Source of the DNA: Hymenobacter monticola
Lineage (GTDB): Bacteria > Bacteroidota > Bacteroidia > Cytophagales > Hymenobacteraceae
Direction of reading: 5' to 3'
Length of the DNA: 64,000 nt
Assembly: GCF_022811645.1 (NCBI RefSeq)
Contig: NZ_CP094534.1
Span: forward strand, 558,001 to 622,000
In this document: piece by piece, positions 1 through 8,774 of the stretch
How the letters are laid out: each line of letters begins with the position of its first letter
Position numbering within the stretch: position 1 is the stretch's first letter
Made by a program: the position numbers and the translations under genes
The notes under the pieces: generated by a model
What the model was told of the DNA's origin: nothing
Databases searched by the model: none
Seen by the model: the letters and a program-made list of their open reading frames with translations, nothing else

Positions 1-67
1 AGCGGCGTAAGCTGCCTACCGAGGCAGGCGGCTTCGCGTGCCTGTTGTTTTGCCTTCCCTCATTTGC

Positions 68-1411
68 ATGGATTTACCCCTTATTCGCTGGCTGCGCGCC
101 CGCTTCGACCTGAACCACGACATGGTCGAACCGGCTGAAATTGTGGCCGATGTTGAGGCCGGCATTGCGTTTAAGGGGACCAACCTGTGGGTGCTGTTCT
201 TTGCCATTCTGGTGGCGTCGGTTGGGCTGAACGTGAACTCCACGGCCGTCATCATCGGGGCCATGCTCATTTCACCGCTGATGGGGCCTATTGTGGGCGT
301 GGGCTTTGGGGCGGCCACTTCCGACGTAGCCCTGGTGCGGCGGGGCCTGAAAAACCTGGCCATTGCGGCCGGGCTCAGCGTGCTGGTGTCGGCGCTGTAC
401 TTCCGCCTCACCCCGCTCACCGATGCGGGGTCTGAGCTGCTGGCCCGCACCCAGCCCACCACCTGGGACGTGGCCATTGCCTTGTTTGGCGGGGCGGCCG
501 GGGCCATCGGCTTCACCCGGCGCGAGGTGGGCAATGTGATGCCGGGCGTGTCCATTGCCACGGCCCTGATGCCGCCGCTGTGCACCGCCGGCTACGGGCT
601 GGCCACGGCCCATTGGTCGTTTATGGCGGGCGCTTTCTAACTGTTCTGCATCAACGCGGCATTCATCAGCCTGGCCATGTTTCTGGTGGCGCGCATTCTG
701 CCGCTGCCGCACCACGCCTTTGCCAACCCCCGGCACGCCCGACGGGCCAAAATACTGTTCTGGGCCGTGGCCTTGGTCATGGCCGTGCCCAGCGTGTGGC
801 TGGCGGCCCGCATCGTGCGCCGCACCACTTTCGAGCACAACGCCCAGCGCTTTGTCGATGAAGAGCTGAACCCGCCAGGCGCCTACGTTGTGACCCGGCG
901 CATTGAGCCCGAAAAGCGCACCATCAACGTGCTGCTCACGGGGCGCGTGCTCACGGCCGGGCAGCTGCGCACCGTGCGCGCCCGGCTGGCCGACTATAAC
1001 CTGGGCCGGGCCCGGCTCATCGTGCGCCAGGGCCTGGCCCAGCTCGATTCGGCCGATGCCCGCGCCCTGCGCAGCAGCCTGCTGGAGGACCTGCGCAGCC
1101 GCAACGAGCAAACGCTGGCCGGCTACGACACCCGCCTGGCCCAGCTGCAAGAGCTGCTAAAGCAACAGGCCGGCCCCGGCCTGCCCGCACCCGATGCGCT
1201 GCTGCGCGAGGTGCAGGCCGAGCACCCCACCGTGCGCCAGCTGGGCCTGAGCCGCCTTGTGCGCCCCGCCGCCGACTCGCTGCGGGCCGATACCACCGTG
1301 GTGGTGGCCGTGCGCACCACGCGCCCCTTGCCCGCCGCCGAAGCCCAGCGCCTCAGCCAGTGGCTGCAGGTGCGCGCGGGCCACCAGCCGGTGCGCCTGC
1401 TGCTCGAGTAG
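68..1411 (+). pseudogene. DUF389 membrane protein gene interrupted by an in-frame stop
   Basis: The N-terminal half (from ATG 68, MDLPLIRWLRARF) has the DUF389 pattern: several hydrophobic helices including VNSTAVIIGAMLISPLMGPI, then a second glycine-rich helix and VSIATALMPPLCTAGYGLA. A TAA at 638-640 stops translation after MAGAF, yet the same frame continues without interruption (LFCINAAFISLAMFLVARI, then a soluble C-terminal domain) to the stop at 1409-1411. TAA stands where a Tyr codon (TAC/TAT) is plausible, so one substitution explains the break. The C-terminal part could restart at ATG 677, but it would lack most of the membrane domain. DUF389 proteins are uncharacterised membrane proteins. 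The antiporter gene follows 85 bases downstream. A sequencing error is an alternative explanation. Confidence 0.8.
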
Positions 1412-1496
1412 CCGCCTCACGTGCCCAGGCCTCCCGCAGGCCCCACCCTGGCCACGCATCAACGTACTACAGAGTCGAACGCGCCCTTGCTTGCTC

Positions 1497-2765
1497 ATGG
1501 AACTATACAATACCCTGGCTCTGCTGATTGTGGTGGCCGCCATCTTTGGCTACCTCAACCACCGTTTTTTGAAGCTGCCAAATACCATCGGGCTCATGGT
1601 GCTGGCGCTGGTGTCGTCGCTGGCGGCCATCGGGCTGGGCAAGCTGGGCGTGGACTGGGTGCTGACGGCCAGCCGGCTGGTGCGGGGCTTCGACTTCCAT
1701 ACCGCCCTCATGCAGGTGATGCTCAGCTTCCTGCTTTTCGCCGGCTCGCTGCACGTGGACGTTCGCGCGCTGGGGCGCGAAGGCGTGGCCGTGGGCGCGA
1801 TGGCCACGGTGGGCACGCTGCTCTCGACGGCGCTGGTGGGCACGGCGTTCTACTACCTGCTGCCGCTGTTTGGGCTGCCCACTGCCTTCATCCATTGCCT
1901 GCTGTTCGGGGCCCTCATCTCCCCCACCGACCCCATTGCCGTGCTGGGCATCCTCAAGGAAGCCCGCATCGATAAGCGGCTGGAAATCCGCATCGTGGGC
2001 GAGTCGCTGTTCAACGACGGCATTGCCGTGGTGGTGTTTGTGAGCCTGCTGCAGATTGCCCAGTTTGGCAAGGCGCAGGCCACGCCGGCCGCCATCGGGC
2101 ACCTGTTTCTGGTGGAGGCGGTGGGCGGCGTGGTGCTGGGCGCGGTGCTGGGCTACGGCGGCTTCCGGGCCCTGCGCAGCATCGACAACTACCAGGTGGA
2201 GGTGATGATTACGCTGGCCCTGGTAATGGGCGGCACGGCGCTGGCCGCCACCCTGCACACCTCGGGGCCGCTGGCCATGGTGGTGGCCGGCCTGATTGTG
2301 GGCAATCAGGGCCGCGAGCTGGGCATGTCGGACGAGACGCGCGAGTACCTCGACAAGTTCTGGGAGCTGCTGGACGAGATTCTGAACGCGGTGCTCTTCG
2401 TGCTCATCGGCCTCGAAATGCTTATTCTCGACATCAGCCGCACCACATTGGTAATCGGCCTGGTGGCCATCGTGGTGGTGCTGGTGGCCCGCTGGTCGTC
2501 GGTGGGCCTGCCGCTGGTGCTGCTCAGGCGCTTCTACCCCTTCGACCGCCAAACGCTGCGCGTGCTCACCTGGGGCGGGCTGCGGGGCGGCATCTCGGTG
2601 GCCCTGGCCCTGTCCTTGCCCGATTCCATGCCCCGCGACCTGATAGTGGGCGTCACCTACGTAGTGGTCATTTTCAGCATCATCGGGCAGGGCCTCACCA
2701 TCGGGCCGCTGGTGAAACGGCTGGGCCTGAGCACCGGCCCGGCCGACGACCACGCGCCCCATTAA
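1497..2765 (+). CDS. CPA1-family Na+/H+ antiporter (NhaP type)
   Basis: A 422-residue polytopic inner-membrane protein with about 12 hydrophobic helices that exchanges monovalent cations for protons, for pH and salt homeostasis. Family hallmarks are GALISPTDPIAVLGILK (conserved Asp in the transport helix), GESLFNDGIAVVVF (the ND pair of CPA1 exchangers) and TWGGLRGGISVALALSLP near the C-terminus. The ATG at 1497 (MELYNTLALL) starts the first membrane helix. The longer in-frame extension upstream has a proline/cysteine-rich composition typical of a shadow frame of the preceding gene, so it was rejected. The cytosolic C-terminal tail is very short. The gene lies in an ion/osmotic-stress locus and is one of its few intact members. 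Confidence 0.93.
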   Translation: MELYNTLALLIVVAAIFGYLNHRFLKLPNTIGLMVLALVSSLAAIGLGKLGVDWVLTASRLVRGFDFHTALMQVMLSFLLFAGSLHVDVRALGREGVAVGAMATVGTLLSTALVGTAFYYLLPLFGLPTAFIHCLLFGALISPTDPIAVLGILKEARIDKRLEIRIVGESLFNDGIAVVVFVSLLQIAQFGKAQATPAAIGHLFLVEAVGGVVLGAVLGYGGFRALRSIDNYQVEVMITLALVMGGTALAATLHTSGPLAMVVAGLIVGNQGRELGMSDETREYLDKFWELLDEILNAVLFVLIGLEMLILDISRTTLVIGLVAIVVVLVARWSSVGLPLVLLRRFYPFDRQTLRVLTWGGLRGGISVALALSLPDSMPRDLIVGVTYVVVIFSIIGQGLTIGPLVKRLGLSTGPADDHAPH

Positions 2766-2777
2766 CCTACCCCGACC

Positions 2778-2846
2778 GTGAACCGACTGCGCGCCCTGTG
2801 GCAAAACCTGAACGCCAGCCTGTGGTTTGTGCCCACGCTGATGGTG
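2778..2846 (+). pseudogene. N-terminal stub of a DUF2254 membrane protein
   Basis: Twelve bases after the antiporter stop, a GTG opens MNRLRALWQNLNASLWFVP, which resembles the usual start of DUF2254 predicted membrane proteins (RLRALW, then SLWFVP before the first helix). Resemblance ends after about 23 codons, where the other strand begins to encode the tail of an MscS-type protein. The rest of the expected gene (several hundred codons) is absent from the window. The short length makes the family call tentative, but the position immediately after an operon-like stop and the sharp junction near 2846 support a truncated gene. Confidence 0.5.
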
Positions 2847-3229
2847 GCCGGCGGGCCAGCCTTCGCGCTGCTGGCGGCGGTTGCCGTCGGTGGCTTCGGT
2901 CTGGTCGTGAAGCAGAATTTGCTGGGTCGGAAACGGCAGGTCGATGCCGTTTTCGGAGAGCTTGTTTTTGATGGCTTCCAGCACCCGGTCCTGGGCGTCG
3001 AGCACGTCGGCCTGCCGCGGCGGGTCTACCCACCAGCGGGCCCGGATATTGACCGAGCTGCCGGCCAGGTCCATCACCAGCGCCTCGGGCGCGGGGTCCT
3101 GTAGCACGCCTTCTACTTCGCCAATGGCTTCCAACATCAGCTTGCGGGCCAAACACGATGTTGGGCAGGGCCAGCATCAGGTCGCGGCCAATTTTGGTTG
3201 AGCTTTTGCCAGGCGAGAGAGAAGTCCAT
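2847..3229 (-). pseudogene. MscS-type channel remnant with internal deletion
   Basis: On the minus strand, ATG 3229 begins MDFSLAWQKLNQNW, and a neighbouring frame gives RDLMLALPNIVFG, together like the start of a small MscS channel. This joins, out of frame near 3150, to a typical MscS cytoplasmic domain end: KLMLEAIGEVEGVLQDP, then VNIRARWWVDPP, LEAIKNKLSENGIDLPFP and LLHDQTEATDGNRR. The pore helices and most of the beta domain are missing, so at least one internal deletion and frame changes have occurred. The gene-like tail ends at about 2847, exactly where the DUF2254 stub on the other strand begins. Confidence 0.75.
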
Positions 3230-3271
3230 AGTGCTTTAGCCTACGCGCCCACCCACGAAATTGGCGAAAAA

Positions 3272-4182
3272 TCAGCCCTGACCGTCCGGTGGCGCGGCGC
3301 CGGGCACGGCCGCAGCCCCGCGCAGCTGCGCCAGCAGCGCCGCCGACACGTCGAGCGTGCGAATGGGAACGGGATGACGATGCCGGCCCCGTCGAAGGCA
3401 CGCTTGAGGCGCATCAGGGCCTCGCTTTTGGCCCCCACGTAGTCGGCCTGCCGGACGTACGGAATCCAGAAGCGCAGGGTGAAGTTGATGGCGCTGTCGC
3501 CGAAGCCGGTGAACATCACCTCCACCCGCCGGTCGGGCAGCAGGTTGGGGACGCCCTGCATGGCGGCCAGAGCCACGGCGCGCACCTGCTCCAGGTCCGA
3601 GTCGTAAGCCACGCCGCAGGGCAAATCGACGCGGCGGCGGGTGGTGACGCTGTAGTTGATGACGGCGCTTTCGAACACCTTGCGGTTGGGCACGCGCACC
3701 AGCTCGCCGGTCACCTGCCGCAGGTCGAGGGTGCGCAGGTTGATGCTTTCGATGGTGCCGAAATATTTGTCGGTTTCAATGACGTCGCCCACCATGAAGG
3801 GCCGCTGCACGGCGATGATGATGCCGCTGATGAAGTTGGCCGCAATGTCCTGAAACACAAATCCCAGCGCCAGCCCGATGATGCCGACACCAGCCAGCAG
3901 CGAGGTCACCGTCTTATCGAGGCTGAGCACCTACAGCGTGAAAAACATGCCCACGAGCAGCACGCCCACGTAGCACACCGTCACGACCAGGTTGTTGAGC
4001 GTGCCGCTGCCCGACACCCGCCCCAGCAGGTTGGTCACCAGCCGCCGCACCAGCCGCGCCGCGAAAAACGTGGCCACGAGAATCAGCAGGGCAATCAGCA
4101 GGTTGGGCAGCAGAATAAACTGCTGCACCCAGCCGGTGAGCTTCCGGGAAAGAAGGTCGAAGGCGTGGTGAAATTCCAGCAT
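3272..4182 (-). pseudogene. MscS-family mechanosensitive channel with stop codon and frameshift
   Basis: Start ATG 4182 gives MLEFHHAFDLLSRKL followed by membrane helices. A TAG (minus strand, plus bases 3931-3933) interrupts the protein just before LSLDKTVTSLLAGVGIIGLA, the MscS pore-lining segment; CAG to TAG (Gln) is the simplest change. The same frame then encodes a classic MscS domain: FQDIAANFISG, RPFMVGDVIE, LRTLDLRQVTGELVRVPN and FDGAGIVIPFP. Near 3368 a missing C shifts the frame; restoring it gives PIRTLD and a natural end at 3272. MscS channels release solutes on hypo-osmotic shock. With two lesions the gene is probably not functional, unless both are sequencing errors. Confidence 0.85.
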
Positions 4183-4284
4183 GCAAAAGGGGAAGCGGGC
4201 CAGTAGCACAATTAAGTACTGTGCCGACTGGGTTTTGATAACCCGCTCCCAAATCTGGCGGCCCGCAGTGGCTGGAGCAACAGG

Positions 4285-4310
4285 AAAGCCTCTGCGGGTG
4301 CAGAGGCTTT
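4285..4310. terminator. Rho-independent terminator, usable in both directions
   Basis: A perfect 11-bp stem, AAAGCCTCTGC (4285-4295) and GCAGAGGCTTT (4300-4310), closes a GGGT loop and is followed by TTTT. It lies just past the 3' end of the minus-strand hypothetical gene ending at 4336 and upstream of the broken MscS gene. Confidence 0.75.
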
Positions 4311-4335
4311 TTGTATGAAAATAGGTTAAGGCAGC

Positions 4336-5010
4336 TTATTGTGTCAGTAGTTTGCCTATTTCAAAAATCTCCGCATATCTTGATGACAGTCCAAATACCA
4401 AAATACTCTTTTCGTCAATGGTCGCACTGATATTGAAAAGCATTTCTTTATAAGTTGTGCCTGGCAAGTTCTTTAGTCCTCTATCCACATTAAACTTTTG
4501 CAAATGGGTCATGTAAAACGCTGGAACTCTGTCGACGATAATAGTGCTATCGAGCTTGACTCCATTATAAAAAACTGTCATATGCAAATTTGGAGAAAGT
4601 GTGATGTTAGAAGTTGTATCGTGGCGGTGTCCAATATAGATTTCAAATTCTCTAGGAATTACATCTTCCCATGCTCCTGTTATTTGCCCATTAATTTGTA
4701 AGAGCCTACTTTTTTTGTTCAGCTCAATCTTACTAGGTATAATCTTTAAGCCATTCATTTCTGGCTCTGTTGAAGTATAAATAACAGAATCTGTTTCAGG
4801 AATTATAAGTTGACTTTTAAGTTTGTTTTTTGTGTAATTTCTAAAACAGGGCACCCCACTAAAAACATTTCCAAGCCAACCAAATTCAAAACGGCCTTCA
4901 TCAACTTTATATTTTATTATTTCACTGTATTTAATTGCCTCATATTTGCTTTGTGCGAAAGCTTGGACAGAGAAGATGTAGCTTAAAAAAACAAGAATTA
5001 GTTTTGGCAT
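4336..5010 (-). CDS. Secreted protein of unknown function
   Basis: A 224-residue protein with a clear signal peptide (MPKLILVFLSYIFSVQAFA, cleavage expected near AFAQS), so it is exported to the periplasm or cell surface. I recognise no family. The mature part is mixed alpha/beta in appearance, with many Lys/Asn/Ile residues and no lipobox. The gene is conspicuously AT-rich compared with its neighbours, both in codon choice and in its flanks, which suggests acquisition by transfer. It is a single gene with a terminator immediately downstream (4285-4310) and no operon partner. Confidence 0.6.
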   Translation of the reverse strand: MPKLILVFLSYIFSVQAFAQSKYEAIKYSEIIKYKVDEGRFEFGWLGNVFSGVPCFRNYTKNKLKSQLIIPETDSVIYTSTEPEMNGLKIIPSKIELNKKSRLLQINGQITGAWEDVIPREFEIYIGHRHDTTSNITLSPNLHMTVFYNGVKLDSTIIVDRVPAFYMTHLQKFNVDRGLKNLPGTTYKEMLFNISATIDEKSILVFGLSSRYAEIFEIGKLLTQ

Positions 5011-5090
5011 ATTGTAAAGATGCAGGTTGTTTAGGATTTACATAATTGCTACCAAAATAGTATACCCGCTATTAGTATGAGAAAATACCG

Positions 5091-5247
5091 CTACTCCTTC
5101 CCCTCCACCCGAAACTTCGGAGCCACGTAATCCTTGGGCAAGGTAATCAGCGGGAATGGTGGCCTGGTTGCCGGCGCGGTAGTGGGGCGACATGATTTCG
5201 ACCCCGGCCGCGTTGAACTGGTCCGGGATGGGCAGACCCATCGGCAC
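5091..5247 (-). pseudogene. C-terminal remnant of a third MscS-type channel
   Basis: The minus strand encodes GLPIPDQFNAAGVEIMSPHY followed by NQATIPADYL, the typical end of large Bacteroidota MscS proteins (DQFN-AGVEIMSPHY, then TTIP). After one extra base near 5134 it continues in another frame as LPKDYVAPKFRVEGKE and a stop at 5091. Nothing recognisable of the channel's membrane part is found upstream (5248-5378). It therefore looks like the stranded 3' end of a deleted gene. The two frames join naturally only if one base is removed. Confidence 0.7.
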
Positions 5248-5378
5248 GGTTCCGGCGTAGGGAGGAGTTCAACAAGGTAGCCGCTTTTCACTCAATCCCC
5301 ACGTAAGAGGGCCGACTTTGCAGAAAAGCACGGCTTCGCAGCCGGGGCCCTGGCGCCCATTCACCCGAAACTCCCTGA

Positions 5379-6785
5379 ATGCCTGATTCCGTTTCCCGCT
5401 ACGCCCGCATCCTCGCCTGGCTCGACCAGCGCATCATCCGCCCCTTCTACACCGACCGGGTGCGGCGGCTGATTCTGCAAAGCTTTCCGTTCTGGATTGC
5501 CTCCATCCTGACCGGCATGGTGGCGGTGGGCTACGAAAAAGTATTTGGCTGGGCCGAGCAGATGAGTTTTGCCTGGCTGGCGCACACGCCGTGGCTGGCC
5601 TTCGTGCTCACGCCGCTGGCGTTTGGGGCGTCGTGGCTGCTGGTGCGGCAGTGGGCCCCGGCGGCGCGGGGCAGCGGCATCCCGCAGGTGATGGCCGGCA
5701 TCGAGCTCTCGAACGCCAGCCAGCACCGCCGCACGGCGTACCTGCTGAGCTTGCGGGTGGCCGTGGTGAAGGTGCTGAGCAGCGTGGTGCTGCTGCTGGG
5801 CGGCGGCGTCATTGGCCGCGAAGGGCCGACCATCCAGATTTCGGCCGCCATTTTCCGAGCCATCAACAAGCTGCAGCCGGCCGGTTGGCCCCAGCTCTCG
5901 CGGCAGATTGCCCTGGTGACGGGCGGCGCGGCGGGCCTGGCTGCGGCCTTCAACACGCCGCTGGGCGGCATCGTGTTTGTGGTGGAGGAGCTCACGCAGA
6001 TGCACATGGCCCGGTTTCGGATGGCGGTGTTCACGGCGGTTATCATTGCGGGCCTCACGGCGCAGACGTTTCTGGGGCCTTACCTGTACCTGGGCTTTCC
6101 CAAAATTGTGCCGGCGGTGGGGCGCGTTCAAATACTCGTGCTGGTGGTGGCGGTGGTGTGCGGGCTGGCCGGGGCAGTATTCGCCAAAACCCTGCTCTGG
6201 CTGGGGCGCTACCGGCAGCGCTTCACTACGCTGGCGGCGCAGGCGGGCTGGGTGCTGGGTTGCGGGCTGCTGCTGGGCGGCTTAGCCTACTTAGTGGGCC
6301 AGGAAGGCGTGGGCACGGGCAAGCCCATCATCAACCGGCTACTGTTCCAGAACAATGGCGAGACGCCGTGGTACCTGTTTCCGGTGCGCTTTGCGGGCAT
6401 GGCGCTCAGCTACAGCAGCGGCGGGGCAGGTGGCGTTTTCGCTACCTCGCTCAGCGCCGGGGCCATTCTGGGCGATGGCATCTGCCAAGTGTTCGACGTG
6501 GCCGTGGCCGTGGCCGACCGCAACCTGCTCATTCTGGTGAGCATGGTGAGTTTCCTGACCGGGGTGGTGCGCTCGCCGTTCACGGCCGCCATTCTGGTGC
6601 TCGAAATGACGGACCGGCACTCGGCCATCTTCCAGCTGCTCATCAGCGGCCTGCTGGCCCAGGGCGTGGCCTCGCTTGTCGACCCGCACTCGCTCTACGA
6701 GCACCTCAAAGCCGGTTTCATTCGGGAAACAAGCCAGGTGGACCGGCGGGAGGACCGGCGGGAGGAGTTGAGCGTTAATTCTTAA
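5379..6785 (+). CDS. ClC-family chloride channel or Cl-/H+ exchanger
   Basis: A 468-residue integral membrane protein that moves chloride (possibly with proton counter-transport). Selectivity-filter motifs are present in order: RGSGIPQVMAG (GSGIP), GRERGP-type GREGPTIQ with the gating Glu, GGAAGLAAAFNTPLGG and SSGGAGGVFATSLSAGAILG. There are about ten hydrophobic helices. No CBS domains follow; the tail after residue 440 is short and charged. The start ATG 5379 (MPDSVSRYARILAW) gives an amphipathic first helix as usual. The gene is intact, unlike several neighbours, and is followed after 85 bases by the GH15 enzyme on the same strand. Confidence 0.93.
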   Translation: MPDSVSRYARILAWLDQRIIRPFYTDRVRRLILQSFPFWIASILTGMVAVGYEKVFGWAEQMSFAWLAHTPWLAFVLTPLAFGASWLLVRQWAPAARGSGIPQVMAGIELSNASQHRRTAYLLSLRVAVVKVLSSVVLLLGGGVIGREGPTIQISAAIFRAINKLQPAGWPQLSRQIALVTGGAAGLAAAFNTPLGGIVFVVEELTQMHMARFRMAVFTAVIIAGLTAQTFLGPYLYLGFPKIVPAVGRVQILVLVVAVVCGLAGAVFAKTLLWLGRYRQRFTTLAAQAGWVLGCGLLLGGLAYLVGQEGVGTGKPIINRLLFQNNGETPWYLFPVRFAGMALSYSSGGAGGVFATSLSAGAILGDGICQVFDVAVAVADRNLLILVSMVSFLTGVVRSPFTAAILVLEMTDRHSAIFQLLISGLLAQGVASLVDPHSLYEHLKAGFIRETSQVDRREDRREELSVNS

Positions 6786-6870
6786 CTCTTCCCGCCCGGT
6801 AACCTCAACCCAAAAAACGGGGTACACCGGGCAGCCGGCCCGGTGGGCCGCTGCTCCTTTCCCCGACCTG

Positions 6871-8655
6871 ATGACGAAACATACCTATGACATGGGCCTG
6901 GTGGGCAACTGCGCCTTTCTTGCCCTCATCAACACCGACACCTCGGTGGCCTGGCTCTGCTGGCCGCGCTTCGATAGCAGCTTTGTGTTTGGCAGCCTGC
7001 TCGATACGCAGAAGGGCGGCGAGTTCAGCATACAGCCGGCTCACGGCGCCGCGCTCCAGTCGAAGCAGTACTACCAGGAAAACACCAACGTGCTGCGCAC
7101 CGAAATCACGACGGCCGACGGGCGCTACCGCGTCACGGACTTCGCGCCGCGCTTCGAGCAGTACGACCGGTACTACAAGCCCCTCATGTTCATTCGGAAG
7201 CTGGAGCCGCTGGCCGGCGCGCCCCGCGTGCGCGTGGTGTGCAACCCCGTGGGCGAGTACGGCAGCAAGCAGCTCACGCGCCGCCGCAGCTCCAACCACA
7301 TTGCGTATTTGGGGCTGGAAGAGGAAATCCGCCTCACCACCAACATCGCCCTCACCTACGTGCTCGACGGCGAAGACTTCGCCCTGAACGAAACCAAGTA
7401 CCTCGTGCTCACCTACGGCGCGCCGCTGGAGGCCCCGCTGGAAACCACGGCGGAGCGGTTTCTGAGCGCCACCGGCGACTACTGGCGCAAGTGGGTGAAG
7501 AACATGAGCATCGGCAACTTCCACCAGGACCAGGTGATTCGCTCGGCGTTGGCCCTGAAAATGCACCAGTACGAAGACACCGGCGCCATCATCGCGGCCA
7601 CCACCACCAGCCTGCCCGAGGCGCCCGGCAGCACCCGCAACTGGGACTACCGCTACTGCTGGATGCGCGACACCTACTACATCCTCACGGCCTTCAACAA
7701 CATCGGGCATTTTGAGGAGATGGAGCGGTATTTCCACTACATCGCCAACCTTTCGGGCAAGGTGCAGGGCAAGTACCAGCCGCTGTACGGCATCAGCGGA
7801 ACCACGGCGCTGGTGGAGCAGGAGCTGGATTTGGCCGGCTACCTCGGCAACCAGCCCGTGCGCATCGGCAACGACGCCTACACGCACGTGCAGAACGACG
7901 TGTATGGCCAGGTGCTGGTGGCCCTGCTGCCGCTCTACGTGGACCAGCGCTTCGTGAACCGCGAACGGGCCAACCCCGAAGCCCTCATGTACGAGGCCCT
8001 GCGGCTGATTGAAACCACCATGGACGTGCCCGATGCCGGCCTCTGGGAGTTCCGCAACCTGGCGCAGTACCACTGCTACACCTACCTATTCCACTGGGCT
8101 GGCAGCCACGCCGCCCGCCAAACGGCACGTGCGCTGGGCAATAAGGAAATGGAAGCCCTCGCCACCAAGCTCAACGAGGAAGCGGCCCGCCGCATTGAGC
8201 AGTGCTACAGCGAGGAGCTGGGCGCCTACACCAACGCCATCGGCTCGCCCCACCTCGACGCCAGTACGCTGCAGCTTATCCTCATGGGCTACCTCGACCC
8301 GGCCTCTGACCGCGCCCGGCGCCACCTCGAAGCGCTGGAAAATGAGCTCAAGACGCCCGAGGGCCTGTTTTACCGCTACCGCCACGCCGACGACTTCGGC
8401 ACGCCCGAAACCACCTTCCTCATCTGTTCCTTCTGGTACGTGGAAGCCTTGGCCTGCGTGGGCCGGCTCGACGACGCCATCCGCGAGTTCGAAAAGCTCA
8501 TCGCCTACGCCAACCACCTGGGCCTGCTCTCCGAAGACGTGGACGCCAAAACCGGCTCGCAGTGGGGCAACTTCCCGCAAGCCTATAGCCACGTGGGGCT
8601 GATGAACGCCGCCTACCGCATTGCTAAAAAGCTGGACCGACCCAACTTCGTGTAA
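6871..8655 (+). CDS. GH15-family glucoamylase/trehalase-like enzyme
   Basis: A 594-residue cytosolic enzyme (no signal peptide) of glycoside hydrolase family 15, inverting enzymes that release glucose from alpha-glucans or, in some bacterial members, split trehalose. The N-terminal super-sandwich domain starts with GLVGNCAFLALINTDTSVAW. The (alpha/alpha)6 catalytic domain carries RNWDYRYCWMRDTYYIL (about residues 258-274), the GLWEFRN segment near residue 390 that normally bears a catalytic Glu, and ETTFLICSFWYVEAL near the end. It faces the fused trehalose-6-phosphate synthase/phosphatase gene across a small unknown gene, so a role in trehalose turnover is plausible. A terminator follows at 8721. 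Confidence 0.9.
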   Translation: MTKHTYDMGLVGNCAFLALINTDTSVAWLCWPRFDSSFVFGSLLDTQKGGEFSIQPAHGAALQSKQYYQENTNVLRTEITTADGRYRVTDFAPRFEQYDRYYKPLMFIRKLEPLAGAPRVRVVCNPVGEYGSKQLTRRRSSNHIAYLGLEEEIRLTTNIALTYVLDGEDFALNETKYLVLTYGAPLEAPLETTAERFLSATGDYWRKWVKNMSIGNFHQDQVIRSALALKMHQYEDTGAIIAATTTSLPEAPGSTRNWDYRYCWMRDTYYILTAFNNIGHFEEMERYFHYIANLSGKVQGKYQPLYGISGTTALVEQELDLAGYLGNQPVRIGNDAYTHVQNDVYGQVLVALLPLYVDQRFVNRERANPEALMYEALRLIETTMDVPDAGLWEFRNLAQYHCYTYLFHWAGSHAARQTARALGNKEMEALATKLNEEAARRIEQCYSEELGAYTNAIGSPHLDASTLQLILMGYLDPASDRARRHLEALENELKTPEGLFYRYRHADDFGTPETTFLICSFWYVEALACVGRLDDAIREFEKLIAYANHLGLLSEDVDAKTGSQWGNFPQAYSHVGLMNAAYRIAKKLDRPNFV

Positions 8656-8720
8656 GGCGCTGCTTGCTTAGCAAAGTGTGGCAATGCGGCTTGCGCTCGA
8701 CGAATAACCGGCTATCATAA

Positions 8721-8754
8721 AAAAGCCCTGACACTGCGTAGTGTTGGGGCTTTT
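8721..8754 (+). terminator. Terminator after the GH15 gene
   Basis: A 15-bp stem (8721-8735 with 8740-8754, two G.U pairs) with loop GCGT and flanking A and T tracts ends the GH15 transcript. Its symmetry would also serve the minus-strand gene ending at 8775. Confidence 0.75.
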
Positions 8755-8774
8755 CTATTGAGCGCTACTATTAT

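Noticed and set aside
1503..3152. Long open frame antisense to the antiporter gene
   Set aside because: Only its first ~120 residues (MscS tail) are gene-like; the rest is His/Gln/Arg-rich shadow coding of the antiporter.
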